64,000 nucleotides of DNA from Sordaria brevicollis (Eukaryota > Ascomycota > Sordariomycetes > Sordariales > Sordariaceae). The stretch covers positions 744,001 through 808,000 of the forward strand of contig JAUTDP010000006.1 in NCBI GenBank assembly GCA_033439795.1, given 5' to 3'. This document shows positions 22,390-34,706 of the stretch, piece after piece. The notes under the pieces are model-generated. The model worked only from the letters and a program-made list of their open reading frames with translations, was not told where the DNA came from and searched no databases. Each line of letters starts with the position of its first letter. Positions within the stretch are counted from its first letter, which is position 1. The translations under genes were made by a program, and so were the position numbers.

Positions 22390-25034
22390 GGATTAAACGG
22401 ACGACAATACGGTTCCAATCACTCACGACGCGACGCACACGAAATGTTTCCTTTTGCGACTACATCATTATCTCGCTCATCTCCATCATCACTCTCTGTC
22501 TTCTGCATATGCATTGAGATACCACGGCGTTTTTTGGCTTTTAATCGAATTTTCGACACTTGGCGGCAGGCGGGCTTGTTATGCTTTTTTGGGCCAGGTT
22601 GAAAGGGGCGGGGAAGGTAAACTAAAAGAGAAAGGAAAGGGAGGTGCTGCTGGTCGTTGTCTGGTTATTTTTGGTTATCTCTTTTTGGAAGGTTTTGCCA
22701 GCGCTTTCTTCGTTCATGTTAAACACATTTTTGCATGCGCACATACACAAACACAAACAGACGGCCGCAACGCTGATTACATCTACCTTGCCTAATTTTC
22801 TTGTCCTTGTTCTTTTCTTTTTGTCCACTGTAGCGTGCGTCTCTTCTGATTCCTGTATCGAGACAGCGCTTATCTCTGAAGGCGGACCACATCCGACATC
22901 AAATCAGCTACGTCGCTTTCAATCGCTCGAACGGCTTCACATTTTATCTGTTTGTCGAAAAGTCAACCACTCAGGAAGAGCAGAATCACAACACAAACAC
23001 AGATTCCAAAATTTGTCGCAGCTTCTTGGACAACGTTTTGGAAGCAACAATTAGGAGCGTTACTTGGACACATGCTGATGAAGGTCGGACTGCAAATTCA
23101 CACGCGCGCTTGGATCATCGGAGTCGCGGAGGCGGCTGTTTCCGCCGGAGGTTTATTGGATCGAAAATATGATGGAGGTTATAGTAAGAGTCGGGTATAG
23201 GCTGTCAGCTGTGTCAACACGACGACCCCTGAATCCTGCCTACGGTTATAGCGTAGGTAAATCGGAATATCCGGTCTATCTGAATCCAAGTTCCATGCAA
23301 TTGTTTGACCAATTGTGAGAATTGTTAGAAAGGTGGCCGTAACTCTCACAAAAAAAGTTCCAGTTCGTCATTGCGGTAGTCCACGCAAGTTTTCTCGGGA
23401 TCGTCAGTGAAAATCACTTCCTGTTCCTGACGAGGCTGTCCCCCTTCTCATCTCACTTTTTGCCGGTTTGTAGCTGGTAGCTGTTCCTGATCTACACATC
23501 CTCATCGCAAGCCGACAGACGCCTCGTTTTATCTTATGCAGAAAATCGAGCCAGTCAGATGGCAGAATTGGAAGTCTGAATCTGGTTGGCATCTGGTTTG
23601 GTGATCATGGTGTGCACACTTACGACAACGTACATAGGGGTGCAGCCCATTCCCAGTGGTGAACCAAGAAAACAAAAGGGGACGACACATCCATCCTCCC
23701 CATCCAACATTTACTATCGGGAGAAACGCAGTACGGCCTTCATCCGGCAACCGACCGTTATCAACGTTGTCCGCGACAGAAGGAAGGTGTGAAGGAGTCG
23801 ATCCCAATTGGCACCGTGGCACCGTGGCACCTTCCCCTCGGCGTGGCGAAAAACTCAACTTGAAAACTCAAAACCTTGGTTTTGACGCAGATTTTCCATG
23901 CAGGAAGACAGGCACGCACGCATGCACGTTGGCAGGGCTCGGCAGGAACAAAATGCAGGTACGCACACAATTGGCACACACGGAAAGAGCATTGATGTAA
24001 TGGTTGAAGATCGTCATTTCTTTAAAGGCTTCGCTCGCTCAGTTGGTGGGAAGAGTGGTTTGGGTTGAGTTGACAGTCAATGTTTTACAAGAAAGGGATT
24101 ACAGGTGAATGAGTGAGCGCCGTTGAATGGCGTACTGTGTTAAATTTGTTTTTATGAGAGTGTAATGCTATTCTGTATTTTTCCGGATAGGACGGTTCGC
24201 GTGGGAGATCGTTGTCGTGGTTCTATGATGTAATTGAGAGTTCGGTACCGTGTGCAGAAATAGGAATATCCGACTTGCCAAGAGACATGTACATATCGAA
24301 CATCTGAGAAGACAAATGTGGCACTTTGGCTTCGAAATTCAGTTGTTGGAAATAAATCGCTTGTAGGGAAACATAAGAGAAATAGAGAATGCACCTTGAG
24401 TCTTCTTTCTCATCTTGGCGGTATCCCAAGTCCGAAACAACCTTCTTGATGAGCAAAATTGTTTCAAGCTTCCCAAGATAAACCAAGCTTGTGACGGAGG
24501 CCGAATTCCGGGGTTCATTCGGGAGCCGGCATTCTCGGGACGAGGAAATGAATCCTGAACGGGCGGGAAACCACGAGGAACAGGAACGTCTTCTGCCCTG
24601 TCCTGCCAGCCCGCCTGTCAAAAGGTTGGAAGCTACCTGTAGGGGTGGGCATCGGGCAGACGCCATTGCCATTTGCTATTGCCATCTCCATCTCTATTGC
24701 GGAAAAGAAAACCGTGGAGGAAATCCTGACAGAAAAAAAGGCAACGAAGATGGTCGGAAATTGCATTCAGTTGTGATGGATGATGTTGCGCATAACATCT
24801 TTGAGTGGCAGTCTGCACCTGGAATTTGCACCATTGAGCTGAAATGATTTTACTATACTTTTCCCAAAAGCCATCTCAGTGATACGATCATTGAAAATAG
24901 ATTATCAATCTTCTCGTTAGCAACAGCATTCGATCGTCTCTTTTCCTCCTTACTACAACGCTTTGCCTTTGCGTGCGGCTACATAAGGCATAAGTCTTGG
25001 CTAGTGCTTCAACATCCAATGGCGGTTAACAGCC
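22390..25034. other. Intergenic region downstream of WSC gene
   Basis: About 2.6 kb with only short, overlapping ORFs and no domain I recognise. It includes the 3' UTR of the WSC gene at the left. CACA/ACACAAACAC tracts occur near 22740-22765. I see no gene. Confidence 0.45.
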
Positions 25035-25122
25035 GCCCGGCTAGCTCAATCGGTAGAGCGTGAGACTCTTAAGGAGTTACTCCGTAATCTCAAGGTTGTG
25101 GGTTCGACCCCCACGTCGGGCT
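25035..25122 (+). tRNA. tRNA-Lys(CTT) with a 15-nt intron
   Basis: A GCCCGGC acceptor strand pairs with GTCGGGC at 25115-25121 (one G-U pair), with discriminator T. The A box is TAGCTCAATCGG and the B box GGTTCGACCCC. The anticodon stem is TGAGA/TCTCA, with loop CT-CTT-AA interrupted after the base 3' of the anticodon by AGGAGTTACTCCGTA, the canonical position for eukaryotic tRNA introns. The mature length is 73 nt without CCA. The anticodon CTT reads the AAG lysine codon favoured in GC-biased fungal genes. Confidence 0.95.
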
Positions 25123-25149
25123 CAATTCCCGATGTTCGATAACATCTTC

Positions 25150-25155
25150 TTTTTT
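25150..25155 (+). terminator. RNA polymerase III terminator of tRNA-Lys
   Basis: Six T residues 28 bases beyond the tRNA 3' end, the usual pol III stop signal. Confidence 0.75.
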
Positions 25156-25933
25156 GGATTTTTTGTCCCGTTCTTCGGAACTTAATCTTTTTGATTCGAT
25201 GCTTTTTTCTTTCGTCGTTTTCCGTTTTGTTTCTTTTTTAAATTCGCTCTCCCGATTTATGGTCCTGTCGAGCTATCCCCACATCTTATCGTCTTCTGCA
25301 GTGCAAGGTCTGGCGTATGGTATACAGCTTTAACATCTGTTTTCCTTTTATCATCAAGGGAAACGGTTTCTCCAAGCGGGCAGTGGGATGTTATAATGAA
25401 GCCTTCTTGTTACATTATCTCTACATGCTTCCTCCTTTTAACCCTAACCACTTTTTTAAACTATACAATGGGAGCATCAACCACCTATTTTAGTCAACGA
25501 AGACCGTTCGCGACTCCATATAGTATCACCACACTGGGAATGCAAGCAGATAAGTCGCAATATGAGGAGTAGGTATACATCCGCCATGATGAAGGCCGGT
25601 CACGTAATCTCCCTAACTCTACCCCCCTGCATGTAACGAGTAGTCTCTAATCTGATAAATCTGAACAATAGTTCGACGTAATGGTAGCCGACAGACAAAT
25701 GCACTAAATGTGTTGAAGAAATAACCCCGGCACTGTACATGAACATAAGATGAACACCGACAACCTAAACCAAGACATAAGCCATATAGGCTGCCACATT
25801 TTCCTTCCCTTCCCGATAACGCCGAGGCACCCAACGATGGCATCATTATAGTCGATCGTCAACAACTTGTAGTCAGAATGTACCCATCAGTCAAACACTC
25901 AACAAAAAGCAGCCCGCACAATACAAAAGCCGC
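25156..25933. other. Intergenic region, 3' flank of GTPase gene
   Basis: No supported ORF. It presumably holds the 3' UTR of the minus-strand GTPase gene at its right end. Confidence 0.45.
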
Positions 25934-28900
25934 TCACTGATCGGCGGGCTCTGGCTTCACAAGAGTCAAGTCGACGCTTGGGGCCCGCGAACTATCCTCA
26001 TCTGACGACGATGCGTCGTCCTCATCATCTTCACCCTCTGTCGCAGTAGATCCCTCATCCTCATCATCGGAATCAGGATCGCGCTCAGTGCAGAAGCTGG
26101 TGAACATCTCATCTTTGTCCAGTGGCTCCCGCTTAATGTTAGAGATAGGGTCGGGACCCGCAGTAGCAGCACGCTGGGGCTGAGACACACCATCAACGAT
26201 CCCAGAGGCCTCGGGGGCAGCAGTAGCGGCTCGACCACGCTCATGAGCAACACTAACGGCTTGTGCTGCCTCGGGAGTAGCCGAGCCGGCTTGAGGCGGT
26301 TGAAGCGGTTGAAGCGGCCGAGGCAGCTGAGGCGGAGCAGCAGCCGTAGAAGAGGGACCGGTAGGCAACTGAGCGGGTTCAACAAGTGGTTGAACGGGAG
26401 CGGCATGATCGTGAGTCACTGCATGCTCCGCAGGCTGGACCGCGGCGGCCGAAAACTGGTTGCCACTTAGCATAGGAGCGGGCTGGACTGGTTCAGCTTT
26501 GATGGTAGGGGTTTCAGTTGGCGCTGAGGACGGCGGAGGGGCATCAACCATGGAAGTGTCAACCACCGACGTGTCGGCAATTGAAGCGTCCATCATGGTT
26601 GCATCATGGTCCTCGGCCAAGGGGTCAGCTTCGTTGGATCCGTGGCCCGGAGCGACAAAAAGGTTCTCGCCAGCAGCGTTCTCGTCCTTCAGCTCCTCTG
26701 GCTCTTCCACCTTCTCGGGCTCTTCAGGTTCGCCCCTGACCACAGGCCCGAACTTGGGATCTGTTGTCTGTAACAAAGGGACCATCTCTGCTCTCAGAGC
26801 GCGCTCTGCCCGCGGGAGCCCCTTACGGCCCGCAACCTCGGCTCCAATCAGCGCGGCTAAGTAGTCCCGCCCGAGAATATCCTGCAGATCTTCAGTCTCA
26901 TTTTGAAGTCGCTTCCTGATCTCCCGGCACATAACATCAAGCTGATTCTGCACTTCGCCGGTGGCAGCCTGGAACATCGTCATACGGTTGGCTTGAACGT
27001 GTCCAACCATTAGATCCTTCATACGCTTGTAAGATCCAGGGCCTGTGAGTAATGACAACAGTCAGTGATTGAGTCTCAAAAGTGATTGTTCAAGAATTAT
27101 TCGGTTAGTCACGTACCTCGCTCCTCATAACAGCCAACATACGCCCTCTCCATTTGAGCCTGAATGGTTGGTGTGAAATTACGATTCGCATCACGCTGTA
27201 GATCTTGGATGACTTCGTTGAGCAAATCAGGCAGTTCAGAGACCTTCTGGGCATGGGATTGCAGCTGATGGGACAGCATGGCGATGCCTTGGTGGTTGTT
27301 CCCACGTTCCTGGGCCCGCATCGTTGCCTCTCTGTGGAAAGTCTCCAGCAACAACTTGGTGGACTTGGCGAAGTTCTTCAGGACAGCGGGGAGACGGCGC
27401 TGGAAGGTCCGCTCCCACGATGTACTCAATGGGGTGTAGATCGGCTCTATGAGCTCTGCATTAAAGTCTCGAGGACCCGAAGCGCCAGAGTACACGCCAT
27501 TGCGACGACAGGTTGCTTTGTACGTTGCCCAAAACAACCCTCCTGCATCTCTGTGTGCGCCCCAACCTGTGGCGGTGGGTACTGCATTCTCTGCAGCCGC
27601 AGGTAGATACCTTTCGAAAATCTCGTAGATGTTCTCAGCAAGTGCCTCCTTGAGGCTGTTCATGGTCTCCTTCACCACGTCGCCAAGTTCCTGGAAGATG
27701 TTAGCCGCAGACTAGATCCGGAGGAATACGCTGGTGACTTACCTGATCCATTTGGTAGAGCCGCTTACGCAAGTGTTTCTCCTCCGCTCGTTTCTCGCTG
27801 TCCGTCAGGTTTGAACGTGTGCCGTCATTAGTCGCCCACATACTCAGCGAGTTGAGAAGCTGAGAAAGGTCAGCAAGGAAGCGCCTGCAACTAGCAGCAC
27901 GACCATTTTCCGTCAACTTCTGAGCATGGGCCTGTAGTTGAGGCACCTCGGTTTCCTCGAGTGACCGGAACCCAGCGCTGTTGAACTTGTCCCTCACCAG
28001 CCTCCCACTGAGCTTCTGGAAAGCACGGCTGCTGACACAGAAAACTGGCAGGGTCTCGGCAACCTTGTCATAATCCCGCAAGTCGACATCTGGGTCGAAG
28101 TTCTCTTCGTCCTCCTCGATTGCGGTTTCTTGATCAAGTTCCTTGATACCCATTGCAAAATCCTTCTTGATCGCCGCCCGTGAGTACTCGTTCCTTCCTT
28201 GGATGCAAATAGCCTTGACCTCTGACTCCAGGTTCTTCTTTTCTGAATCAATCTCCTTGATCAGCGTCTTGGTTTCTTTCTCCTTGGCTCGGATATCCGC
28301 CAAGCCCGCACGGGTCTGCTTTCTCTCCTCTTTGATAGAGGCAATCTTGCTTTCGACCTCCTCTCTCGTTAGTGGTTTTCTCGCAGGCTTAGGGGCGGAG
28401 TTCTCTTTATCGCTCGAATCGCTCATATCGGCATCCGAGTCGTCCTCATCGCTGCCGGTGTCACTTCCACTTCCGGTGTCACTATCAGTGTGATCATTGT
28501 TGCGTCGTTTGCGGCTTCCCCGTGGTTTGTCAGCGCGCTTTCGCTTTTTGGTTTGTTGATCTTCTGACGGATCGTAGACCTCCTCTCCCTTATCGAGTTT
28601 GTCTAAAAGCGTCTCCCACTTATCCCGTTCCTCGTCAAGAACGTCTACAATCTCTGTAGCCGCACCTTCCTCATCTTTGAGCTCGCGGATCTTCTTCTTG
28701 AGCTTCTTGATCTCGTCATCCTTGCTGTCGATCTGCGCCTCGTACGCAGAGACACGCTGTTCGAGATTAAGACTCTCCACCGCCTCGGTCACAGAGATAT
28801 CGTCTGTCTTTGAACAGATAAAAGTCACAGCGGAATACGCGCCATCGTACTTCAGCTGGCGCTTGAAAGTGTCGCCGAGCAAGGTCTTTGCAGTCTTGTC

Positions 28901-29860
28901 ATCCACCGCACGGGTGATGGGGGCCACAATCCAAAGACCGGTACAGGCCTTCATGTAGTTTGCAGCAACGGCCGCTCTTGCTGCGTTTGAATCCTGGACA
29001 CCAGGGAGGTCGACAAGACAGACTCCTGAGGATAGGACAGAGGCCTTGGTGTAGATACGGACAACCTTGATCAAGGGCCAGTACTCGATTGACTTGTCGG
29101 CATTTTTCTCCTTGCTGTCGACATACGACTGAAGCTGGCGGTAGAGATCGCCAGCTGTGGTAGCTCGAAGCTTTCTTGTCGTGCCCAACACAATGCGAAC
29201 TCTGGGGTCGTTTACAAGTTCCACTGGGTTATGCCTGGGCATGGTCTCCTTCACGAGGCGGGGGTAGACAGCTTTGATCTTGGCATAGGCGATACCAGCC
29301 TCGCTATCTTCGTTGGAACTCTCGCGGGACACTTCTCCATTTCCGTCCAGAAGATCACTGTAGAGGTCTTGCAGCTCTTTGAGCCACTCGGCCGCTGTGA
29401 TGAACTCGACTTCGGCACGGTAGAGTTCATCCGGGTCGTTGGAGTAGTTGTACGAGATCTCTGTGGGGGATGCCGTGCAGGCTCTCATGCAGTTTGTTGC
29501 TAGGAGACGCTCTTCATCAAGGACGGCACTGATAACACTCGACTTGCCGGCTCCAGTGTTGCCCACAACACCGACAATAGTGCGAGTCGGCTTTGCACGA
29601 GACTCGAGATCACTGATGGACTTGAGCCATGTGGCGGCTGAGGTGTCCTCAATGTCTTTGGCTTCTTCGAGCGGGCCTTTGAGGCCTTGTAGAGCCTTAA
29701 CACCGACGCGAACGGCTCTCTCTAAGACCTCTGCTGATCGCTTTTCCCTGTCCTCGGCAAGTTGATGAAGCCACTGAAAGTCAATCCTCAGCTCGTCATT
29801 TGCGGGAGGTGCATTGAAGCCCCTGTCTCCGTGGGGTTCCGGTTTGACCGCGGTCATCAT
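25934..29860 (-). CDS. Dynamin-superfamily / nuclear-type large GTPase
   Basis: Three exons on the minus strand (29860-27743, 27690-27117, 27042-25934) join in frame to 1266 residues. Introns of 52 and 74 nt have GTAAGT and GTACGT donors and CAG acceptors; the first has a clear GCTAAC branch site. The start is the first of two adjacent ATGs. The GTPase domain has a P-loop GNTGAGKSS at residues 100-108, a G3-like LVDLPGVQD near 282 and a G4-like SKTDD near 350. A long charged coiled coil (~370-420 and ~470-530) is split by a bipartite basic signal (KKRKRADKPRGSRKRR, ~440) and an acidic Ser/Asp run. The C-terminal ~370 residues are Pro/Ala/Glu-rich and acidic. The layout resembles fungal relatives of the nuclear GTPase SLIP-GC and Dynamin_N proteins. 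Nuclear location is suggested by the basic signal. The role is unknown. Confidence 0.85.
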
Positions 29861-31177
29861 TCAAGTTGTCTGTGGCGAAGGTCTGTAGGGCTACGTTAGC
29901 CTGCGGCCAGGAACATGAGACAAGGTTGCGATCCTTTGGGTCCAATCGGTTGTCATCGGGTCTTGTTGCGGAGCTTGCGGATAATGGATGGAATGGACGA
30001 ACCTTTTTAGCACCTTATTGGTTTGTCTGTGTGTCCTAGCGGTTGACTTGGAAGCGAAACAACGGTCCTTGGAGGTCCAACGTTGTATGAGTGATGCAAT
30101 CCGTCGATACCGAGTAATTGATCGGAACAAACTGTTGAGGGCGAGTATGAAGTATCGGAATCGCGTAGCATGCGACGCGTCATTGGACGTTTGGATGTTG
30201 TTTCAGGCAAGTCTTTAGTCCTGACGACAGTGTTGTTGAGACGAAGGCGGGGCTGGGAGGAAAACTGAAATGATAAACACTCAAAGGTTCAAGTGGAAAC
30301 CCCCAATGTATGTCGAATGTCGTAGGTGTCTCAGGAACGTCACTCGATGAAGTGGACCGAAGAAGGATCGAATGACAAAAGACCGAACCCACGAAACCTA
30401 AATGGTCGAGTTCAGTTTTCGACAAATGGAATTGTTGAAAGTGCGGGGATGTGCGTTGCTTCGAGGCCAACCGAGTCCCTCGCAAAATCACTTGCAGGCA
30501 CTGCACCAACCTAAAACGAGAGGGGACAAACGCGCCTTCAGTGCCCTAAACATTCGATAACCACGCGTGTTAATGCGACTACCCCACCAAGACTTCACGT
30601 CAACCCGTGATTCAATTAGCGCGGCAGCCTTGATCAAGCCCGCACCCTGTTAGTGCTTGCCTGCCGGGGGGCATGGTGGGGGTATCGGTCAAGTGTGGAT
30701 TCTTTCCTGTTAGCGTTGTTAGAGACAGCTCTGTTCCCAGAACAAAGGTACTTTTGAGGTACCTACGTCAACGGGTCTCATCAATATCAAGCAGTTGGTT
30801 CGTACCGTCATTGAGAGGACCCAGGAATGGTTTCGCAGGATGTACTTGGAAAGCAGTAGTTGAGCTTGAAATGCTTCTTGGTAAATCCTGGGCCCAGCAG
30901 GTAAAGGTTTCAATATACCTGGTTGCCAGAATCTCTTTGGCAGCATCTTCAACTTCTCAACGTGGAGCTCGCTTTGGCCGTGTACTGTTAAGTGGTACAC
31001 ACATAACCCGAACCCTAGCATGCCCTTTAGGAAGCACTGCCATGGATACGATTCGCGACTTGACTTTCGCGACTCTCCATCCTCCAACACCATCTTGCGC
31101 CAGCAACTTGGTTTTCAACAACGACGAACCGACGACACCCAATTGATTCAGAATCAACCTTCAGTCGACAAAGAATC
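29861..31177. promoter_or_regulatory. Divergent promoter between GTPase and cyclin genes
   Basis: 1.3 kb separating two head-to-head start codons. It must contain both promoters. ORFs here (up to 157 codons on + near 30700) have no recognisable domain and I treat them as chance. No specific operator can be named. Confidence 0.5.
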
Positions 31178-32270
31178 ATGTCGCATATGATAAATCCGCT
31201 GGCGACGCCAGAACAGCTCTACCAACGACGCTCCTTCGGCGCGCTTCCCACCGAGCTGCAAGATGCCATCTTCTTCTCAACCCAGTGCCTCACACAAGCA
31301 GCCGGTCTGCTCCTTCAGCTCCCACAGTCTGTCACAGCCCAGGCGAACGTCCTCCTTGCACGATACTGGCTAGTAGAGCCAATGATGTCCTATGAATTCA
31401 GCGTACGTCCTTTCGTCCTTTCTCCCCATGCTTCGCCTCACCAAGAAACAACCATCACTAACACATCTACCTCTCTCCCAGGATATCTCAGCCGCCTCCG
31501 TCTACCTAACCGCCAAACTCTCCCCATATCCTCGCTCCCCACGGGACGTCGCGCTCGTATACAACTACCTCCTCTCTCCATCCTCAACCTTCTTCAGCCC
31601 AGTGCCGTCCGAAGAATCACCACCACCACCACCGAGCAACATCCCATCCGACTACTACCTCCCCGAACACCTCTACAACTCCTTCCACACACGACTCCTA
31701 AAATGTGAAGCGCGCATTCTTTACTCGCTCTCGTTCGACACGCACGTCTCGCTGCCCCACCCGCTAGCGATAACCTACCTCCAAGCTCTCGACTTTTTGA
31801 ATACTTCCAAATCAACAATATCGAAGCGGACGCTGGCCTACCTTAACACGGCGCTGCTCTCGCCGCAGATGCTGTACCTGACCAGCCAACCGAACGCGCT
31901 GGCCGTGGCGGCGATCTACAACGCCGCGAAGGATGTGGGCGCCAAGATGCCCGAGTGCGAGTGGTGGGAGGTGTTTGATGTCGATCGGGAGGAGCTGGGG
32001 TTTTTGGTGGTGGGGATGAGGAGTGTGGAAGGATGGGGGAGGAAGATGAGGGAGGATGTGGAGAGGATGAGAGCGGAAACGGACCGTGACAAAAGAGGGG
32101 GCATGATTACAAGGAGGGATGTAGAGGGGGAGCTAAGGAGAAGAGGATTGAGTGTTGGGAATGGTGGCCATACTGGTGAGAGGTCATCTGAGGAAGAGCC
32201 GGTGGATATGGAGGCGGAAATGGCGAGGAGGATGGATGAGAAGATGGCGGAGATTGAGGGCAGTGCGTAG
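31178..32270 (+). CDS. Cyclin L-like transcription/splicing cyclin
   Basis: Two exons, 31178-31402 and 31482-32270, encode 337 residues. The 79-nt intron has a GTACGT donor, an ACTAAC branch site and a CAG acceptor, and joins YEFS to DISAASVYLTAKLS. The opening NPLATPEQL, then ELQDAIFFSTQCLTQAAGLLLQLPQSVTAQANVLLARYW, is the first cyclin fold of the cyclin L/K/T group. The joined helix and SPRDV..VYNYLL follow. The second fold runs LLKCEARILYSLSFDTHVSLPHPLAITYLQAL to residue ~260. The tail is short and charged, without the long RS domain of animal cyclin L. Family members pair with Cdk9/Cdk11-type kinases in RNA polymerase II elongation and splicing. The partner here is inferred. A Pro-rich loop (SEESPPPPPSNIPSD) lies between the folds. 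Confidence 0.9.
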
Positions 32271-32662
32271 TGATGTGCTCTGCCAGGAGGAAAACATCTG
32301 AAGAAGCACCATCATACAGAGGAGTCGTGCGGATGAGAGGTCATGAACGAGTCACCAGAGATACCCAATGTTTCGAATAAAAGGAAGCCAGAATTTCTTT
32401 ATCCTGCACTCAGTTCAAAGCTCGGTTGCCTTGTCGATCCAAGATTACATGCTGTCACCACAGTGACCGTTCCTTGACACTCCGTGAACTTGCCGGATCG
32501 TTGTGAACATCAGGAATAGCCTACTAAAATAAAGAAGTCGTATCTTGCTTTCCATGTTCTCCTCTCCTAGTAACATATCTATAGATACGGCAGATACATG
32601 AGCAAAGTGCAAAACAACAGTAAAAAAAAGATTTGAGGGTACGTTCATAAAGCAAAAAGCGA
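32271..32662. other. 3' flank of cyclin gene
   Basis: About 390 bases without a supported ORF, containing the cyclin 3' UTR. An AAAAA run at 32653-32657 would serve as the pol III terminator (TTTTT on the minus strand) of the adjacent tRNA-Val. Confidence 0.5.
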
Positions 32663-32735
32663 TGCTCGAACCAGGTTTCGAACCTGGGACCTTTCGCGTG
32701 TGAGGCGAACGTGATAACCACTACACTATTCGAGC
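32663..32735 (-). tRNA. tRNA-Val(CAC)
   Basis: On the minus strand the GCTCGAA acceptor pairs with TTCGAGC, discriminator A. The A box is TAGTGTAGTGG and the B box GGTTCGAAACC. The anticodon stem is TTCGC/GCGAA with loop CTCACAC, giving anticodon CAC. The gene is 73 nt and has no intron. A T-run follows on the minus strand, within 10 bases of the 3' end. Confidence 0.95.
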
Positions 32736-33037
32736 GATCGATATTAGACCAATGCCGTTGTAGCGCTTAAGTAGGACACTCTACTCAGGATAGTGCAACG
32801 CAGATACAAACATCAATCACGACATCACATACTTTATTGACATTCACTTCTACTCAAGTATATTACTATTACAATCTCTTGCATTCCATTTGGTACTTAA
32901 CCCTCGTACTTTAGCTCAGTAAACCCTCCTTTTGCAACTCCCTAGCAAAACCTTCTTCATCCTTCTTCCACTTACACAGCCATCTATCTCCCTACCTCTC
33001 TCTCCTCACTTTAACTTACCCATCACTCAACGTCTAC
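32736..33037. other. Spacer between tRNA-Val and phosphopantetheinyl transferase
   Basis: About 300 bases, pyrimidine-rich near 32930-33010 on the plus strand. It presumably contains the 3' UTR of the minus-strand gene. No ORF. Confidence 0.5.
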
Positions 33038-34706
33038 TCAGTTCGAAACCATCCACCCCAAACCCCCCCTGACCATCATCCCCCTATCAAACCCCACACA
33101 TGTAGCAGTCGCGTAATCCCCGTCATGGCTTATACTGATAAGCGCCACCTGGTGGTCATCTTCTTCCCCTTCCCCAGTAGTACTACCTCGAATGATAGCA
33201 ACAGGCGGTCCACTCCCCAACCTTGCTCTACCCGGTGCTTCATGCGGTACTGTTGTCCTATTCCTTCTGGAGACAGTAGTAGTAGAGTCAGAGGGAGTGT
33301 CATCAGGCTTGTCGGTCTCGAGACGGTAGTCGAAGACGCGGTCTTCGGGCATGATATCGTGGGGGTCGACGGGTGTGGTGGGGCCGGAGGTTGAGCCAGT
33401 AAATGTTTTGTGGTTGCTGCCGTTTGGTTTGTCGGTCTGAAGCTTCTCATCAAATACTTGGTCCTCAGGGGTAACATCTTTGGGATTTACCGGAGTCCTA
33501 GGACAGGTCGTCGAGCCGGAGAAAACGTTATGGTTGCCGTTGGGCGTATCGGTCTGAAGCTTATGCTCGAAAACCTGATCCTCAGCCGTGATATCCTTGG
33601 GGTTGACAGGTGTCCTTGGTCCTTTCGTTGAGCCAGGGAAGGTTTTGTGGTTGCGGCCATTCGGCTTATCAGTCTCCAACTTCTGATCCATCACTTGATC
33701 CTCGGGCATCACATCCCTCTTATCCACCTTTGTAGCCGGCCCCTTTGTCGAACCCGCAAAGCTTCTATGCTTAACAGGTCTATCATATCCCTCCGGCTTG
33801 TCTGGCTTGTCCGTCTCCAGCTGATAATCAAAGACGCTATCCTCCGGCATGATATCGTTCGCATCCACCGGTGTGGTCGGGCCGGTGGTAGACCCCTCAA
33901 AGACATCATGCCGAAGCAAATCGATGGTTTCGAGTTGCTGCTCAAAGAGGCGGTCTTCGGGCATGATGTCCTTGGGATCGACTTTGGTGGTGGGACCGGT
34001 TGCTGAGCCTGTGAAGGTTTGGTGGTCGCCATCATCACCGTCTGGCTTATATGTCTGAAGCTTTTGCTCGAAGACGCGATCTTCAGGTGTAATATCTCTG
34101 GGATCAACGGGTGTGGTTGGGCCGGTTGTTGACCCCGTGAATGCTTTGTGGCTAGACTCAGTAGAAGAGGGCAGTCCTAGTAGTTCCCTCTCGATCTGAT
34201 CGAGTTCTGCTGCTTTCGCGATGATGATATCGTGAAAAGTCAAGTGACGATGCGGGTGGGCTTTGATGGCGGCTTCTTTTGCTGCGAACCTGTCATTGCC
34301 CATTTTGTCAGCTACTTCGTCTTTTTTATCCAAAGCAATCTGATGATTACTACTCCAAAGGAAGAACAACAACTTACCTCCCAGCCATGAAACCAGCTAC
34401 CTCACCCAAATCCACACCTTGACTCTTCCACTTGTGTTCTAGCCGTTTGTGACCATGACCGAATCCCTCAATCTCCTTGCCTTGCTTCTTAAGCGCGTCA
34501 TGTTCTTGCGCAAACTTGACAACCGCACGCAAATATGGCTTCAGTTTGGAACTCGGCCTCCTCAACTCCTCTTCACATAGGACTCTCCTGATAAAGTGTC
34601 GACCGCGGCCGGTTGGGCATGATAAGATGGTTTGGATTCGCGATACCTGGCAGATATCGGTCCCAACATTCATGGGCCACGGAAAGCGTACGAGTCGAGA
34701 TGCCAT
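33038..34706 (-). CDS. AcpS-type 4'-phosphopantetheinyl transferase with repeat insertion
   Basis: Two exons on the minus strand, 34706-34378 and 34289-33038, join phase 2 (G-R-F) to give 526 residues. The 88-nt intron has a GTAAGT donor, a GCTGAC branch site and a CAG acceptor. The AcpS fold is visible in three parts: VGTDICQVSRI (residues ~13-24, with the metal-binding Asp) and FIRRVLCEEEL; RFAAKEAAIKA (~110-120, with the catalytic Glu and Lys) and LTFHDI, formed only by splicing; and VALISISHDGDYATATCVG near the C-terminus (~490-509). AcpS enzymes transfer phosphopantetheine from CoA to acyl carrier protein; the stand-alone fungal form acts on mitochondrial ACP. Between the second and third parts lie seven imperfect ~40-residue repeats (157-440), so the protein is about three times the usual AcpS length. 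The first ATG in frame with the AcpS start is at 34706. Confidence 0.85.
33299..34150 (-). repeat. Coding tandem repeat, seven units of ~40 codons
   Basis: Seven in-frame units with consensus H-x-x-F-x-GST-x-GP-x-TPVDPxDIxPEDxVFxxxLETDKP. Unit lengths vary from ~38 to 47 residues because the linker after LETDKP differs. The core is conserved at protein level with considerable silent divergence, so the array is not a recent minisatellite expansion. Confidence 0.9.

Noticed and set aside
26460..29503. Several 90-134-codon plus-strand ORFs opposite the GTPase gene
   Set aside because: They are antisense shadows of the spliced minus-strand gene, which has intact GTPase motifs.
30673..31146. 157-codon plus-strand ORF in the GTPase/cyclin promoter interval
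   Set aside because: Low-complexity, atypical protein composition and it occupies the shared promoter. No domain recognised.
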